Assembly (NCBI GenBank): GCA_027318915.1
Contig: DAHVOH010000045.1
Location: forward strand, 1 to 26,124
DNA: 26,124 nt
Reading direction: 5' to 3'
From: Clostridiales bacterium
GTDB lineage: Bacteria > Bacillota_E > Sulfobacillia > Sulfobacillales > JAIMBI01
Part shown: positions 15,665-23,787 of the stretch, piece by piece
Position numbering within the stretch: the first letter of the stretch is position 1
Layout of the letters: each line of letters opens with the position of its first letter
The notes under the pieces: model-generated
Told to the model about the DNA's origin: nothing
What the model saw: the letters and a program-made list of their open reading frames with translations, nothing else
Databases searched by the model: none
Translations under genes and position numbers: made by a program

Positions 15665-16654
15665 ATGAAAACAACGGTCCTCGGATCCTATCCCAAGATT
15701 CCCGCGCGCTCGGGACCCAGCGTCCGATCCGCGTTGGCCCGCTTCGAACGCGGGGAGATTGGGCCCCGCGCTCTGCACGACACCTACCGCGAGGTGACCC
15801 GGCGCACGGTCCGGCTCTTCCGGGCGGCGGGCGTCACCCGCATCACGGACGGACAGATTCCGTGGAATGACCTCACCGACCCGGTGGTTCGCGACGTCGA
15901 CAACCTGGTGAGCGGCGGACTGGAACGATTCTTCGACAACAACTTTTATTACCGCCAGCCCACGGTGGTGGGCCGCCTGCAGTACCAGGGCGGTGTCCTG
16001 GCCGAGTGGACACGCCTTTCGGTGCAGGAGAGCGAGACGCCCCTCAAAGTGGCCCTCTGCGGTCCGCTCACGGCCCTGGCGCTCGTCGAGGACAAGAGCT
16101 ACGGGAACCCCGAGACGCTGCTGGCCGATTTGGTGGAGATTCTGGCCCTGGAGGCGGCGGCCGCCGCTCGCGCCGGCGCCGTGGAGATCCAGTGGGATGA
16201 ACCGGCGGCCGTCGTCAACCCGCCCGTTTCCCGCGCTGCGGCCGTGGACGCGTGGACGCGCTTGGTGGCCGCCAATCCGCAAGTGGAGCAGAGCCTGGCC
16301 TTCTATTTCGGTTCGGCCGCCCCCTGGCTGGACTCCTTGCCGTCGATCGGGGCATCCCGGGTGTACTTCGACCTGGTGGCGGATCCCCGCCTCGTGGACC
16401 GCCTGGCCGCGGACCGCTGGCCCTTCGAAGTGGGGCTCGGTCTCCTGGACGCGCGCAGTGTCCGCCTGGAGGACCAAGCGGCGGTGCTGGTCCCGCTGCG
16501 GGCCGTCGCCGCCCGCCAGGGCCCGGATCGGGTATGGCTGCATCCCAACGCGGGCCTGGAATGGCTGCCGCCGGATCGCGCCGAGGCCAAGGTGCGCTGG
16601 CTGGGCGCCCTGGCCACACGCTTCGCAGAAGAGGAGGACCGCCCGCATGCATGA
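15665..16654 (+). CDS. MetE N-terminal-domain-type protein (first half of a split cobalamin-independent methionine synthase)
   Basis: 329 residues matching the N-terminal barrel (Meth_synt_1 type) of MetE rather than the catalytic barrel. The start TTVLGSYPKI is followed by a helix with FERGEIGPRALHDTYREVTR; the segment VYFDLVADPRLVDRL ... GLGLLDARSVRLED mirrors the DLVRGP/GVVDGRN pattern of MetE N-domains, and VWLHPNAGLEWLP sits where MetE has its SCSLLHxP segment. The zinc ligands are absent as expected: Ala212 and Tyr214 where the C-domain has His-x-Cys, and Ala296 for the last Cys. In whole MetE this domain helps bind polyglutamyl 5-methyl-THF. ATG 15665 follows GTGGAGG by 4 nt. The last 8 bases overlap the next gene. 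Confidence 0.85.
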   Translation: MKTTVLGSYPKIPARSGPSVRSALARFERGEIGPRALHDTYREVTRRTVRLFRAAGVTRITDGQIPWNDLTDPVVRDVDNLVSGGLERFFDNNFYYRQPTVVGRLQYQGGVLAEWTRLSVQESETPLKVALCGPLTALALVEDKSYGNPETLLADLVEILALEAAAAARAGAVEIQWDEPAAVVNPPVSRAAAVDAWTRLVAANPQVEQSLAFYFGSAAPWLDSLPSIGASRVYFDLVADPRLVDRLAADRWPFEVGLGLLDARSVRLEDQAAVLVPLRAVAARQGPDRVWLHPNAGLEWLPPDRAEAKVRWLGALATRFAEEEDRPHA

Positions 16655-17630
16655 CGCGTTGCAGACCACCACGGTGGGCAGCTTCCCCAAGCCCGCGCGC
16701 CTGCTGGAGGCACGCCGGCGCTTTCGCCAAGGCGCCATCGGTCCCGATGCGCTCCGCGAGGAGGAGCGCCGCGCCACGGTCAACGTCATCCGCCTGCAGG
16801 AGGACCTGGGTCTGGACATCCTGGTCCACGGCGAGATGGAGCGCGGCGACATGGTGGCCTATTTCGCCGAGCACTGGCTCGGCTTCGAGGAGTCCCTGCC
16901 CGTGCGCTCGTACGGGAATCGCTATTACCGCAAACCCATCGTCGTGGGGCCGGTGGCCGCCGGGCCCGAGCTCCTGGCGGTGGCGTCGTGGCGCGAGGCG
17001 CAGGCGCTCACCGACCGTCCGGTGAAGGGCATGCTCACGGGCCCGTACACGTGCTGCGATTGGTCCTTCAACGCGCATTATCCCGACCGGCGCTCCCTGG
17101 TCCTGGATCTGGCCGCCATCATCCATGAGGAGGCCAAGGCGCTGGACGACGCCGGCTGCCAGTACATTCAGATTGACGAGCCGGCCGTGTCCACCCGGCC
17201 CGACGAACTGGATCTCGCCATCGAGGCCATGGGCATCGTCACGGCGGGCCTCCGCGCCCGCACCATCAGCCACATTTGTTACGGCGACTTCGAAAGAATC
17301 TACCCCGCCCTCCTCGATCTCCCGGTGCGCCAGCTGGACCTCGAAGCCCAGAACCGCGGCTTTGCCCTGCTCGACCTGCTGGCGCGGCATCCCTGGCCCG
17401 CGGACAAGGAATTGGCGCTGGGCGTGCTGGACGTCCACCGCCACCGCCTGGAAAGCGTGGAGGAGGTGCGGGCCGGCATTCTGCGCGCGCTGGACCTCAT
17501 CCCGGCCGACCGCCTCTACATCGATCCGGACTGCGGACTCAAGACCCGCACCGAGGAGGAGGCGCGCGACAAGTTGGCGGTGATGGTGGAGGCGGTGCGC
17601 ATGGTGCGCGAAGAACTGGGCCTCCCGTGA
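16647..17630 (+). CDS. metE: Cobalamin-independent methionine synthase, catalytic (C-terminal type) barrel
   Basis: 327 residues equal to the catalytic barrel of MetE, about half the length of a standard 750-residue enzyme. It transfers the methyl group of 5-methyl-THF to homocysteine. The start TTTVGSFPK is the canonical C-domain opening. The zinc site is complete: His209 and Cys211 (ISHICYGDF), Glu233 (LDLEAQN) and Cys296 (DPDCGLKTR). VHGEMERGDMVAYF and IQIDEPA (174-180) are further active-site segments. GAGGAGG lies 9 nt upstream of ATG 16647 inside the preceding gene. Translation is coupled on both sides, with an 8-nt overlap before and a GTGA overlap after. It probably works as a complex with the preceding N-domain protein, though a stand-alone core-MetE using another methyl donor is possible. 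Confidence 0.93.
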   Translation: MHDALQTTTVGSFPKPARLLEARRRFRQGAIGPDALREEERRATVNVIRLQEDLGLDILVHGEMERGDMVAYFAEHWLGFEESLPVRSYGNRYYRKPIVVGPVAAGPELLAVASWREAQALTDRPVKGMLTGPYTCCDWSFNAHYPDRRSLVLDLAAIIHEEAKALDDAGCQYIQIDEPAVSTRPDELDLAIEAMGIVTAGLRARTISHICYGDFERIYPALLDLPVRQLDLEAQNRGFALLDLLARHPWPADKELALGVLDVHRHRLESVEEVRAGILRALDLIPADRLYIDPDCGLKTRTEEEARDKLAVMVEAVRMVREELGLP

Positions 17631-19516
17631 GCGCCCTCGGCGGCATCGTGGCCGGAGGCGCCCCCGTCTTGCTCGGCGACGGCGGCATGGGAACCCGATT
17701 TGCGGAATTGGGCGTCGACGCCCCCCGGCTCCCGCGACTGGCGCTGGACCAGCCGGAATTGGTGGAAGCCGTGCATCTGGAATATCTCCAGGCCGGCGCG
17801 CGCTTGATCGAAACCCACACCTTCCAGGCGACCCGCATTCGCCTGGCCTCGCTGGGCGTGGCCGCCGACATCCTGGCGCTCAATCGCCGCGCCGCCCAAA
17901 TTGCCCGCCATGCCCGGGACATGTTCGGCGAAGAGGCCTTCATCCTCGGGTCGATGGGTCCGCTGGGCCAGCCGGTGGCCGGCGCGGGGCTGCCCGGCCT
18001 GCCCTTCGACGAGGCCCGGGCGGCGTACCGGGAGCAGGCCGCCGCCCTCCTGGCGGGCGGTGTGGACGGGTTTATCGTGGAGACCATGTCGGATGTCGGT
18101 TCGGTGGAGGCCGCGGTGGCCGCCATCCGGTCGGAGACGGCGCTGCCGGTGCTGGTGAGTTTCGCCTTCTCGCTGGAAGGCACCACCCGCTACGGCGTGA
18201 CCCCGGAGGCGGCGGCCGAAGCGGTGACCCGCCTGCCCGGCGGGCCTCCGCTCCTGGCTGGCGCCAATTGCGGCACCGGTCCCATGCCACTCTTGGATGC
18301 GGTGCTGCGCATGGCCCCCATCCTCTCCCGGGCCGGCATCCACCTCCTGGCCTTCCCCAACGCCGGACAGCCCACGCGCCGGGACCACGCCGTGCTGTAT
18401 CCCGCCACGCCCGGCTACATGGCGGGCGTGCTGCCGGCGCTGATCAGCGCCGGCGCGCGTGTCGTCGGGGGCTGTTGCGGCACCGGGCCGGAGCACATCC
18501 GGGCGCTGGCCGTCGGCATGCGGCCGCCGGCGGCCGAAAGCGGCCGGCCGGTGGAGGGCTTTCGCCCCGGCGCTGGGGCGGAGCCGGAACCGCCGTCGCC
18601 GGCCGAGGGCGAAAGTGCCCTCGGCCGCCGGCTCGCGGCGGGCCGCTTCATTGTGAGCGTCGAGCTTGACCCGCCCCGGAGCCCCAATCCCCGCCGGCTG
18701 CTGGACGCTGCCCGGCGCCTGAAGGCGTTTGGCATCGACGCCATCAACATCGCCGACAGCCCCATGGCCCGCGTGCGCATGAGCGCCCTCGCGACGGGCG
18801 CCTTGGTGCTCCGAACCACCGGCATCGAGCCCATCATCCATTTCACAACTCGGGACCGAAACCACATGGGGATTGCCAGCGACCTTTTAGGCGCGCATGC
18901 GCTGGGCCTGCGCAACGTTCTCTGTCTCACGGGAGACCCGCCGGGACTTGGCGACTACGCGCAGGCCACCGCGGTTTACGACCTCGACTCGGCCCAACTG
19001 GTGCGGGTGCTGGCGGCCTTCAACCGGGGCGAAGACGGCCTCGGCCAACGGCTGGGCCAAGCCACCGCCTTCACCATCGGCGTCGGCGTCAATCCCAACG
19101 CCCCCGATCTGGCCCATGAGGTGGAGCGTCTGGCCGCCAAGCTGGCCGGCGGGGCGCACTTCATCATGACCCAGCCCATCTATGCGCCCGAACAGCTGCT
19201 CGCGCTGCTGGATGCGATGGGTCCGCTGTCGGCGCCGCTGGTGATGGGCCTGATGCCGCTGGTCTCTCACCGCCAGGCCGAGTATCTGCACAACGAGGTG
19301 CCCGGCATCAGCATTCCCGCGTCCGTGCGCGCGGCGATGGAGCGGGCCGGCACGGACGGCGTCGACGCGGGCGCCGCGCTCGCCTTGGAGCTGCTCGGGC
19401 GGGTGCGCCATCTGATTCATGGGGTCTACCTGGTCCCGAGCTTCAACCGCATCGAACCGTTGGCCGGCGTGCTGGCCGAACTGGGCCGGATCCGGACGAC
19501 CACGCCCGCCTCGTAG
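17627..19516 (+). CDS. yitJ: Bifunctional homocysteine S-methyltransferase / 5,10-methylenetetrahydrofolate reductase
   Basis: 629 residues, a fusion like Bacillus YitJ. Residues 10-295 are a homocysteine methyltransferase barrel (BHMT/MetH N-domain type): LLGDGGMGTRF at 15-25 and zinc cysteines Cys215 (GANCGTGP) and Cys283-Cys284 (GGCCGTGP). A proline/glutamate-rich linker (about 300-330) leads to an MTHFR domain (335-620) with SVELDPPRSPN, HFTTRDRNHMGIASDLLGA, LCLTGDPPG and the FIMTQPIY flavin/folate segment. MTHFR makes 5-methyl-THF from 5,10-methylene-THF, feeding both this and the MetE route. GTG 17627 overlaps the preceding stop (GTGA). The gene is under the SAM riboswitch, as is yitJ in B. 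subtilis. Confidence 0.95.
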   Translation: MSALGGIVAGGAPVLLGDGGMGTRFAELGVDAPRLPRLALDQPELVEAVHLEYLQAGARLIETHTFQATRIRLASLGVAADILALNRRAAQIARHARDMFGEEAFILGSMGPLGQPVAGAGLPGLPFDEARAAYREQAAALLAGGVDGFIVETMSDVGSVEAAVAAIRSETALPVLVSFAFSLEGTTRYGVTPEAAAEAVTRLPGGPPLLAGANCGTGPMPLLDAVLRMAPILSRAGIHLLAFPNAGQPTRRDHAVLYPATPGYMAGVLPALISAGARVVGGCCGTGPEHIRALAVGMRPPAAESGRPVEGFRPGAGAEPEPPSPAEGESALGRRLAAGRFIVSVELDPPRSPNPRRLLDAARRLKAFGIDAINIADSPMARVRMSALATGALVLRTTGIEPIIHFTTRDRNHMGIASDLLGAHALGLRNVLCLTGDPPGLGDYAQATAVYDLDSAQLVRVLAAFNRGEDGLGQRLGQATAFTIGVGVNPNAPDLAHEVERLAAKLAGGAHFIMTQPIYAPEQLLALLDAMGPLSAPLVMGLMPLVSHRQAEYLHNEVPGISIPASVRAAMERAGTDGVDAGAALALELLGRVRHLIHGVYLVPSFNRIEPLAGVLAELGRIRTTTPAS

Positions 19517-19524
19517 GGCCCCCC

Positions 19525-19541
19525 GTCGCCGCACCGGCGAC
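19525..19541. repeat. Short perfect hairpin at the end of the methionine operon
   Basis: GTCGCCG (19525-19531) pairs with CGGCGAC (19535-19541) around CAC, 8 nt after the stop codon. It sits in the 128-nt gap between convergent genes and could be a transcript end, but no T-run follows. Confidence 0.35.
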
Positions 19542-19644
19542 CGCCCGCGGCGCGCTTCCGTCCCGAGCCGACCGGCGGCCAGCCGAGCCGAGGGCCCCGC
19601 CGTCCCAACCGTGAGCCGCAACGGCCGGCCGCGCGCCGCGCCGA

Positions 19645-20790
19645 TCAGGCGCCCGCGACCCCGTCCACCAGGGCGCCGATGAGGCGGCGCACCTCATCCG
19701 GTTGGAATCCGAGGGTGGCATCGCCCACTGAGAACTCAACGCGCTGCAGCCGCGGCGTGTCGCTGGCAAAGGGACGCGCAAAGGTCCACACCCGGTCGCG
19801 CCGCGCGATCTCCAGCGCGTGTGCCCGGAGATCCTGGGCCGTCACGGCCAGCTGCAGGTGCATCAGGGGCGCTTGCGGCGGCGTCGGCAGCACGTCCACG
19901 CCGTGCAGGCCGCCAAGGGCTTCGGCGATGGCCAGGGCGTGCCGGTAGTACCGCGGCATCAACGGCAGCCGGGTCCGAAGCGCCGTGAGCGCCGAGGCCG
20001 CATACGGCCAAAGGGCGACCAGTCGGCCGCCGTGGCGCGTCCGCCACTCCGAGACCTCGGCCACGATGTCGGCGGGGCCCGCCACACAGCAGCCGGCGAG
20101 ACCGCCGAGACCCTTGTAGAACGACACATACACCGTGTCAAACAGCGCGGCGATGTCCGCCGGCGGCCGGTCGTAGAAGGGTGTCGCCTCCCAGAGGCGG
20201 GCCCCGTCGAGGTGCACCGCCGCCCCTTGTTCCCGCGCCCAGGCGGTTTGCGCCACGAGGTCCTCCCAGGATGGCAGCACCCCGCCCAGGTCGCGCTGCG
20301 GCAGCTCCAGCAGCAAGGCCGCCGGCGGCTCGCGGACAGCCCGCAGACTGTCCAGCGACAGCGGCTCGCGGATGGGGCCGGCGGGCACGCCGACCAAACC
20401 GTGCAGGCGCTGATAGCCCCGCCCTTCATGCCAGTCCAGGTGGCAGAACGGATGAAAGACGACACTCCGGCGTCCCCGCCGGTCCGCGTGCACGCGCAGT
20501 GTCGCCTGCTGCGCCATCGTGCCGCTGGGCAAAAACAGCGCCGCCTCCTTGCCCAAGAGCGCCGCCACTTCGGACTCCAGACGGCGGACCACGCCGCCCT
20601 GTCCGTAGCGATCCATCTCCACGTCGGCCGGGATGGCACCCAACATGTCCGCCGCGCTGCGAAGACCGTGCCCGTTCAGAAAGCGGGTGCAGGCGGTCCG
20701 CGCGGATTCCGTTTCATGCTCATCACCGGCACGGGTCCACTCGGCCGCATCGTTCCCACGGTTCCCGGAATCTGCCGTCGTCCGCTCCAC
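19645..20790 (-). CDS. Threonine aldolase-like PLP-dependent enzyme
   Basis: 381 residues of the beta-eliminating lyase/threonine aldolase family (fold type I PLP). Visible motifs are MDRYGQGGVVRRLE (59-72), LFLPSGTMAQQ (85-95, PLP phosphate region), HLDGARLW (193-200, Asp195 pairing the PLP ring nitrogen) and YVSFYKGLGGLAG (221-233) with Lys226 as the PLP lysine. It should cleave L-threonine or allo-threonine to glycine and acetaldehyde, or act on a related beta-hydroxy amino acid. The frame is open far upstream (21576), but GGGAGG 6 nt before GTG 20790 gives the start. The N-terminal 30 residues are polar and longer than usual. The 275-nt gap upstream (20791-21065) shows no supported feature. 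Confidence 0.87.
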   Translation of the reverse strand: MERTTADSGNRGNDAAEWTRAGDEHETESARTACTRFLNGHGLRSAADMLGAIPADVEMDRYGQGGVVRRLESEVAALLGKEAALFLPSGTMAQQATLRVHADRRGRRSVVFHPFCHLDWHEGRGYQRLHGLVGVPAGPIREPLSLDSLRAVREPPAALLLELPQRDLGGVLPSWEDLVAQTAWAREQGAAVHLDGARLWEATPFYDRPPADIAALFDTVYVSFYKGLGGLAGCCVAGPADIVAEVSEWRTRHGGRLVALWPYAASALTALRTRLPLMPRYYRHALAIAEALGGLHGVDVLPTPPQAPLMHLQLAVTAQDLRAHALEIARRDRVWTFARPFASDTPRLQRVEFSVGDATLGFQPDEVRRLIGALVDGVAGA

Positions 20791-21065
20791 GGGCCACCTC
20801 CCAAAGTCCTGTCCAATCCTGCACGCCGCCCACCCGGGCGGCGTCCCCTGCCGGCTGTCGCCGATATGCTCCCGGTCCTCCGCCGCTTCCCGGCCGAAGC
20901 CGCCGCGGGACGCGCCGCCCTTCTCTTGGTGGGCCGCCAACAGCGGCGCCACCCTGCCGAACGGATGGAGGCCCGGGGAACCGTTCGCAGGTCCGGCCGT
21001 CCGGTCCACTCCCCCGCAGGCCGCGACCCTGAGGCCGCGGCACCTTACAGGTCGTCCGGACCCGC

Positions 21066-22670
21066 TCAGGGATCCGGCTCGCCTTCGGCGTCCCAGACCA
21101 CCCGGTCTTTGATGACGGTGCGGACGACGGGACAGGCCCGCATGTCGGCCGGCTCCGTCATGCGCAGCAGATCTTCCCCCAACACCACCAGGTTCGCCCA
21201 GGATCCGGGCCGGAGCACGCCCCACTCCTCTTCGGCGCCGGCGAGCCATGCCGGGTTGCGAGTGTACAGCCGGAGGGCGTCGGGCAGCGTCAGCCGTTCG
21301 TGCGGCGCCAAAACCTGGCCGGACGAGGTGACGCGGCCGACCGCGGCCGCGATGCCGGCCAGGGGCCGATAGTCGGTGACCGGGCTGTCGGAACTGCCCG
21401 CCACCCGGAGTCCGGCCGCCATCCAGCTCCGCAGGGGAAACAGGGCAGCGCCGCGCTCGGCCCCGTAGCTTTCGACGTAGGTGTCCCCGAACTCGTGCAG
21501 AAACGCCGGCTGCGCCACCGGGGTAATGGCGTGCTCGACCAGCAGCGCCCGCAGATCCGGGGGGCACATCGCGCAATGTTCGATGCGGTTTCGCCGCTCG
21601 CGTCGCCCCACGGCACCGATGACGGCGGCCGCCATCGCCACGGCCCGGTCGCCCACGGCGTGCGCGGTGAGTTGAAAGCCTGCTTCGGCCGCCTCGGCCA
21701 TGATCGCCCGCACCTCAGCCTCCTCGTGATACAAGATGCCGCTGAAGGCGGGATTGACGCGGTAGGGCTCCCGCGTGGCGGCGGTGGGCCCGCTGGAGCT
21801 CCCATCGAGCATCACCTTGGCCGCACCGATGTGGAAGTCGCCCCGGTGAAAGCCGGTGGCCAGGCGCGAGGGCAGGAATTCCGCCAGCTGATTGATCCCG
21901 AGCCCGTTCCACACCATCGCGTCCACCCGCTGGGCAATCCGTCCCTCCCGATAGGCGCGGGCCAGCACCCCGAAGTAGCCGGGGGGCCCTCCGGCGTCGT
22001 GAAACGCGACGATGCCGGCCCGCGCCCACACGCGGGCCCCGTCCTCCATCCAGTCCAACAAATCGTCAGGATCGGGTGCCGAGGCCTGCTGGATTTCGGC
22101 CAGAGCCTGGTCATAGAGCACGCCGTTCAGCGTGCCGTCAGCCTCCCGCCCCAACCGGCCCCCGGGCGGATCGGGCGCGTCTAACGCCACGCCGGCCCGC
22201 TTTAAGGCCTCGGTGTTGACGCTTGCGATGTGGCCGCAGGTCCGCGTGAGGATAACCGGATGGCCGGGCGCCGCCCGGTCCAGCTCCCGCCGGGTGGGAT
22301 GGCGACGCTCCGCCAGCGTGAGGTGATTGTAGCCCGACCCGCGAATCCAGGCCCCGGCGGGAGTCTTGGCCGCGACCGCCGCCACGGCCTCGACAATCTC
22401 CGACACCGAGCGGAGCGGCTTCAGCCGGAGGTGGCGATGCTCCATGCTGAAGAAGCTCAAGTGGGCGTGCGCGTCAATGAAGCCGGGGAGCACACGACGC
22501 CCGCCGAGGTCGACCACCCGGCGCGGCGCGGCGGCCAGAGCCGCCCGCGCCCCGGCGTCGGATCCGACATACAGGATGCGCCCGTCGCTCACCGCCAGCG
22601 CCTCGGCTCGGGGGTTGTCGTCGTCCATGGTCGCAATCCGACCGTTGTGGTACAGCGTGTAGACGGGCAT
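21066..22670 (-). CDS. YtcJ-type metal-dependent amidohydrolase
   Basis: 534 residues of the amidohydrolase-3 (YtcJ/LAF3) family. The N-terminal beta sandwich includes HNGRIATMDDDNPRAEALAV and ILYVGSD; the metal-binding H-x-H is in GFIDAHAHLSFF (His68, His70). KVMLDGSSSGPTA corresponds to the family lysine/ADGS segment, TAHAVGDRA holds a further metal-site histidine, and SSDSPVTDYRP carries the catalytic aspartate. All expected ligands appear present. It should hydrolyse a C-N bond of an amide, formamide or ring compound in the cytoplasm; the substrate is unknown. AAGGAGG stands 9 nt before ATG 22670; TTG 22673 is an alternative start. The next gene lies 66 nt upstream on the same strand. Confidence 0.93.
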   Translation of the reverse strand: MPVYTLYHNGRIATMDDDNPRAEALAVSDGRILYVGSDAGARAALAAAPRRVVDLGGRRVLPGFIDAHAHLSFFSMEHRHLRLKPLRSVSEIVEAVAAVAAKTPAGAWIRGSGYNHLTLAERRHPTRRELDRAAPGHPVILTRTCGHIASVNTEALKRAGVALDAPDPPGGRLGREADGTLNGVLYDQALAEIQQASAPDPDDLLDWMEDGARVWARAGIVAFHDAGGPPGYFGVLARAYREGRIAQRVDAMVWNGLGINQLAEFLPSRLATGFHRGDFHIGAAKVMLDGSSSGPTAATREPYRVNPAFSGILYHEEAEVRAIMAEAAEAGFQLTAHAVGDRAVAMAAAVIGAVGRRERRNRIEHCAMCPPDLRALLVEHAITPVAQPAFLHEFGDTYVESYGAERGAALFPLRSWMAAGLRVAGSSDSPVTDYRPLAGIAAAVGRVTSSGQVLAPHERLTLPDALRLYTRNPAWLAGAEEEWGVLRPGSWANLVVLGEDLLRMTEPADMRACPVVRTVIKDRVVWDAEGEPDP

Positions 22671-22736
22671 CAAGGCTCCCCTCCTTCATCGCACCACGGT
22701 TCGGGCCGGCCCCGGCGCCGGGGCCCCGACTGCCCA

Positions 22737-23681
22737 TCAGGTCAGTTCAAAGAACCGCACCGCGTTTCGGTACAGCCACTTCTCCTTGACGGAGTCTTTC
22801 AAGGGCAGGTCCAAGTACTCGGCGATGAGGTGCTCCATGGTGTCGCCCATGAGGAGCCAGGACAGTCCCACCATCACTTTGTCCTGCGCCAGGGTGTTGC
22901 CGAACTGCATGAACATCTCCCAACCCGCGCCCGCCTTGGCAAAGTACCGGGGCCGATGGGCGGCGGTGTCGCAGTAGAGGTTGGGATGTCGGCGCAGAAG
23001 GGCCACCATGTCGTTCACCCAGGGCCAGCCGCTCAGTCCGGCCACGATGCGGAGTTCGGGGAAATCGCAGGCGATTTGATCCAGGTGGCGCGGGTGGGCC
23101 AGATCATAGGGCCGGTCATTGGCGTAGCTCATGGACGTGTAGATGCGGACCGGGATGTTGAGCTCGACACATTTGGCGTAGTACGGGTAATAGCGGCGGT
23201 CATCGGGGGGAATCGCCTCGTAGAGGGCACCCACGCTGAAGCCACCCAGCCCGCCCTCCTTCACCAGCCACTCCAGCTCGCGCACACCCCGCATGCCGTC
23301 GAATGGGCTCAGGTAGGCGAGGCCGATGAACCGGTCGGGATATTCGCGCACGATCTCCACCGTCGCGGCGTTGCTCGCGGCCCGAAACACGCCCTTCTCC
23401 ACGCCGGCTCGATCCAGGAGCGCCACGAACTCGGCGTTGCTCATGCGCGGCTCGTCGCCGAGCGGCTCGCCGGGCTCCCGCGGGGACTCGCGGGAGCCTT
23501 CCGCCGCGGGCAGCGCCTTGGCGCGAAAGATGTTGGCGTAGTTGGCAAACCCGTAGCCTGGGCGCGGCGGCAGGCGATGCGGGCTCACCGGGCCGATGGG
23601 ATGCTCGTTCACCTCGTGGGAACGCCGCGTGCCGTCTTCGGCCGCGGGCAACATGCACTCCAGGTCAATCACTTTCACCAC
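22737..23681 (-). CDS. Amidohydrolase-2 family protein lacking the usual metal ligands
   Basis: 314 residues with the layout of amidohydrolase-2 (ACMSD-like) barrels: NAEFVALLDRAGVEKGVF (82-99), YPDRFIGLAYLSPF (114-127), ELEWLVKEGGLGGFSVG (135-151), FPELRIVAGLSGWPWVNDM (207-225) and HPNLYCDTAA (232-241). Metal positions are altered. The N-terminal D-x-H-x-H is Asp6-Leu-Glu8-Cys9, the P-V-x-x-H segment reads IPVRIYTSM, GHxGxPW reads GLSGWPW, and the late F-G-(T/S)-D reads VGLSW. Activity by the normal zinc mechanism is doubtful; a decarboxylase-like, regulatory or other role is possible. The start is GTG 23681 with GGAGGG 9 nt upstream; a second GTG follows at once. It lies between the YtcJ-type enzyme and a Gfo/Idh dehydrogenase on one strand. 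Confidence 0.82.
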   Translation of the reverse strand: MVKVIDLECMLPAAEDGTRRSHEVNEHPIGPVSPHRLPPRPGYGFANYANIFRAKALPAAEGSRESPREPGEPLGDEPRMSNAEFVALLDRAGVEKGVFRAASNAATVEIVREYPDRFIGLAYLSPFDGMRGVRELEWLVKEGGLGGFSVGALYEAIPPDDRRYYPYYAKCVELNIPVRIYTSMSYANDRPYDLAHPRHLDQIACDFPELRIVAGLSGWPWVNDMVALLRRHPNLYCDTAAHRPRYFAKAGAGWEMFMQFGNTLAQDKVMVGLSWLLMGDTMEHLIAEYLDLPLKDSVKEKWLYRNAVRFFELT

Positions 23682-23727
23682 GATTCGTGTCCCTCCGTGT
23701 CGGTGGCCAAGACGCCTCCGGGCGATG

Positions 23728-23773
23728 GCCCGGACCGCCCGTCCGGCGCTCCCGGGCGGCCCGTTGTCCGGGC
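23728..23773. repeat. Large GC-rich hairpin between the Gfo/Idh gene and the amidohydrolase-2 gene
   Basis: GCCCGGAC (23728-23735) pairs with GTCCGGGC (23766-23773), and within it CCGCCCG (23735-23741) pairs with CGGGCGG (23753-23759). The result is one long stem with a bulge and an 11-nt loop, just downstream of the Gfo/Idh stop. No T-run follows in the minus direction. It may end or attenuate transcription from the Gfo/Idh gene. Confidence 0.5.
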
Positions 23774-23787
23774 AGCGTCGGGCCGCA

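Noticed and set aside
20941..20955. T-box-like AGGGTGGCGCCGCTG on the minus strand upstream of the threonine-aldolase-like gene
   Set aside because: The T-box bulge needs TGGNACC, but here it reads TGGCGCC. I could not find a Stem I with AGTA/GAA elements or a matching terminator.
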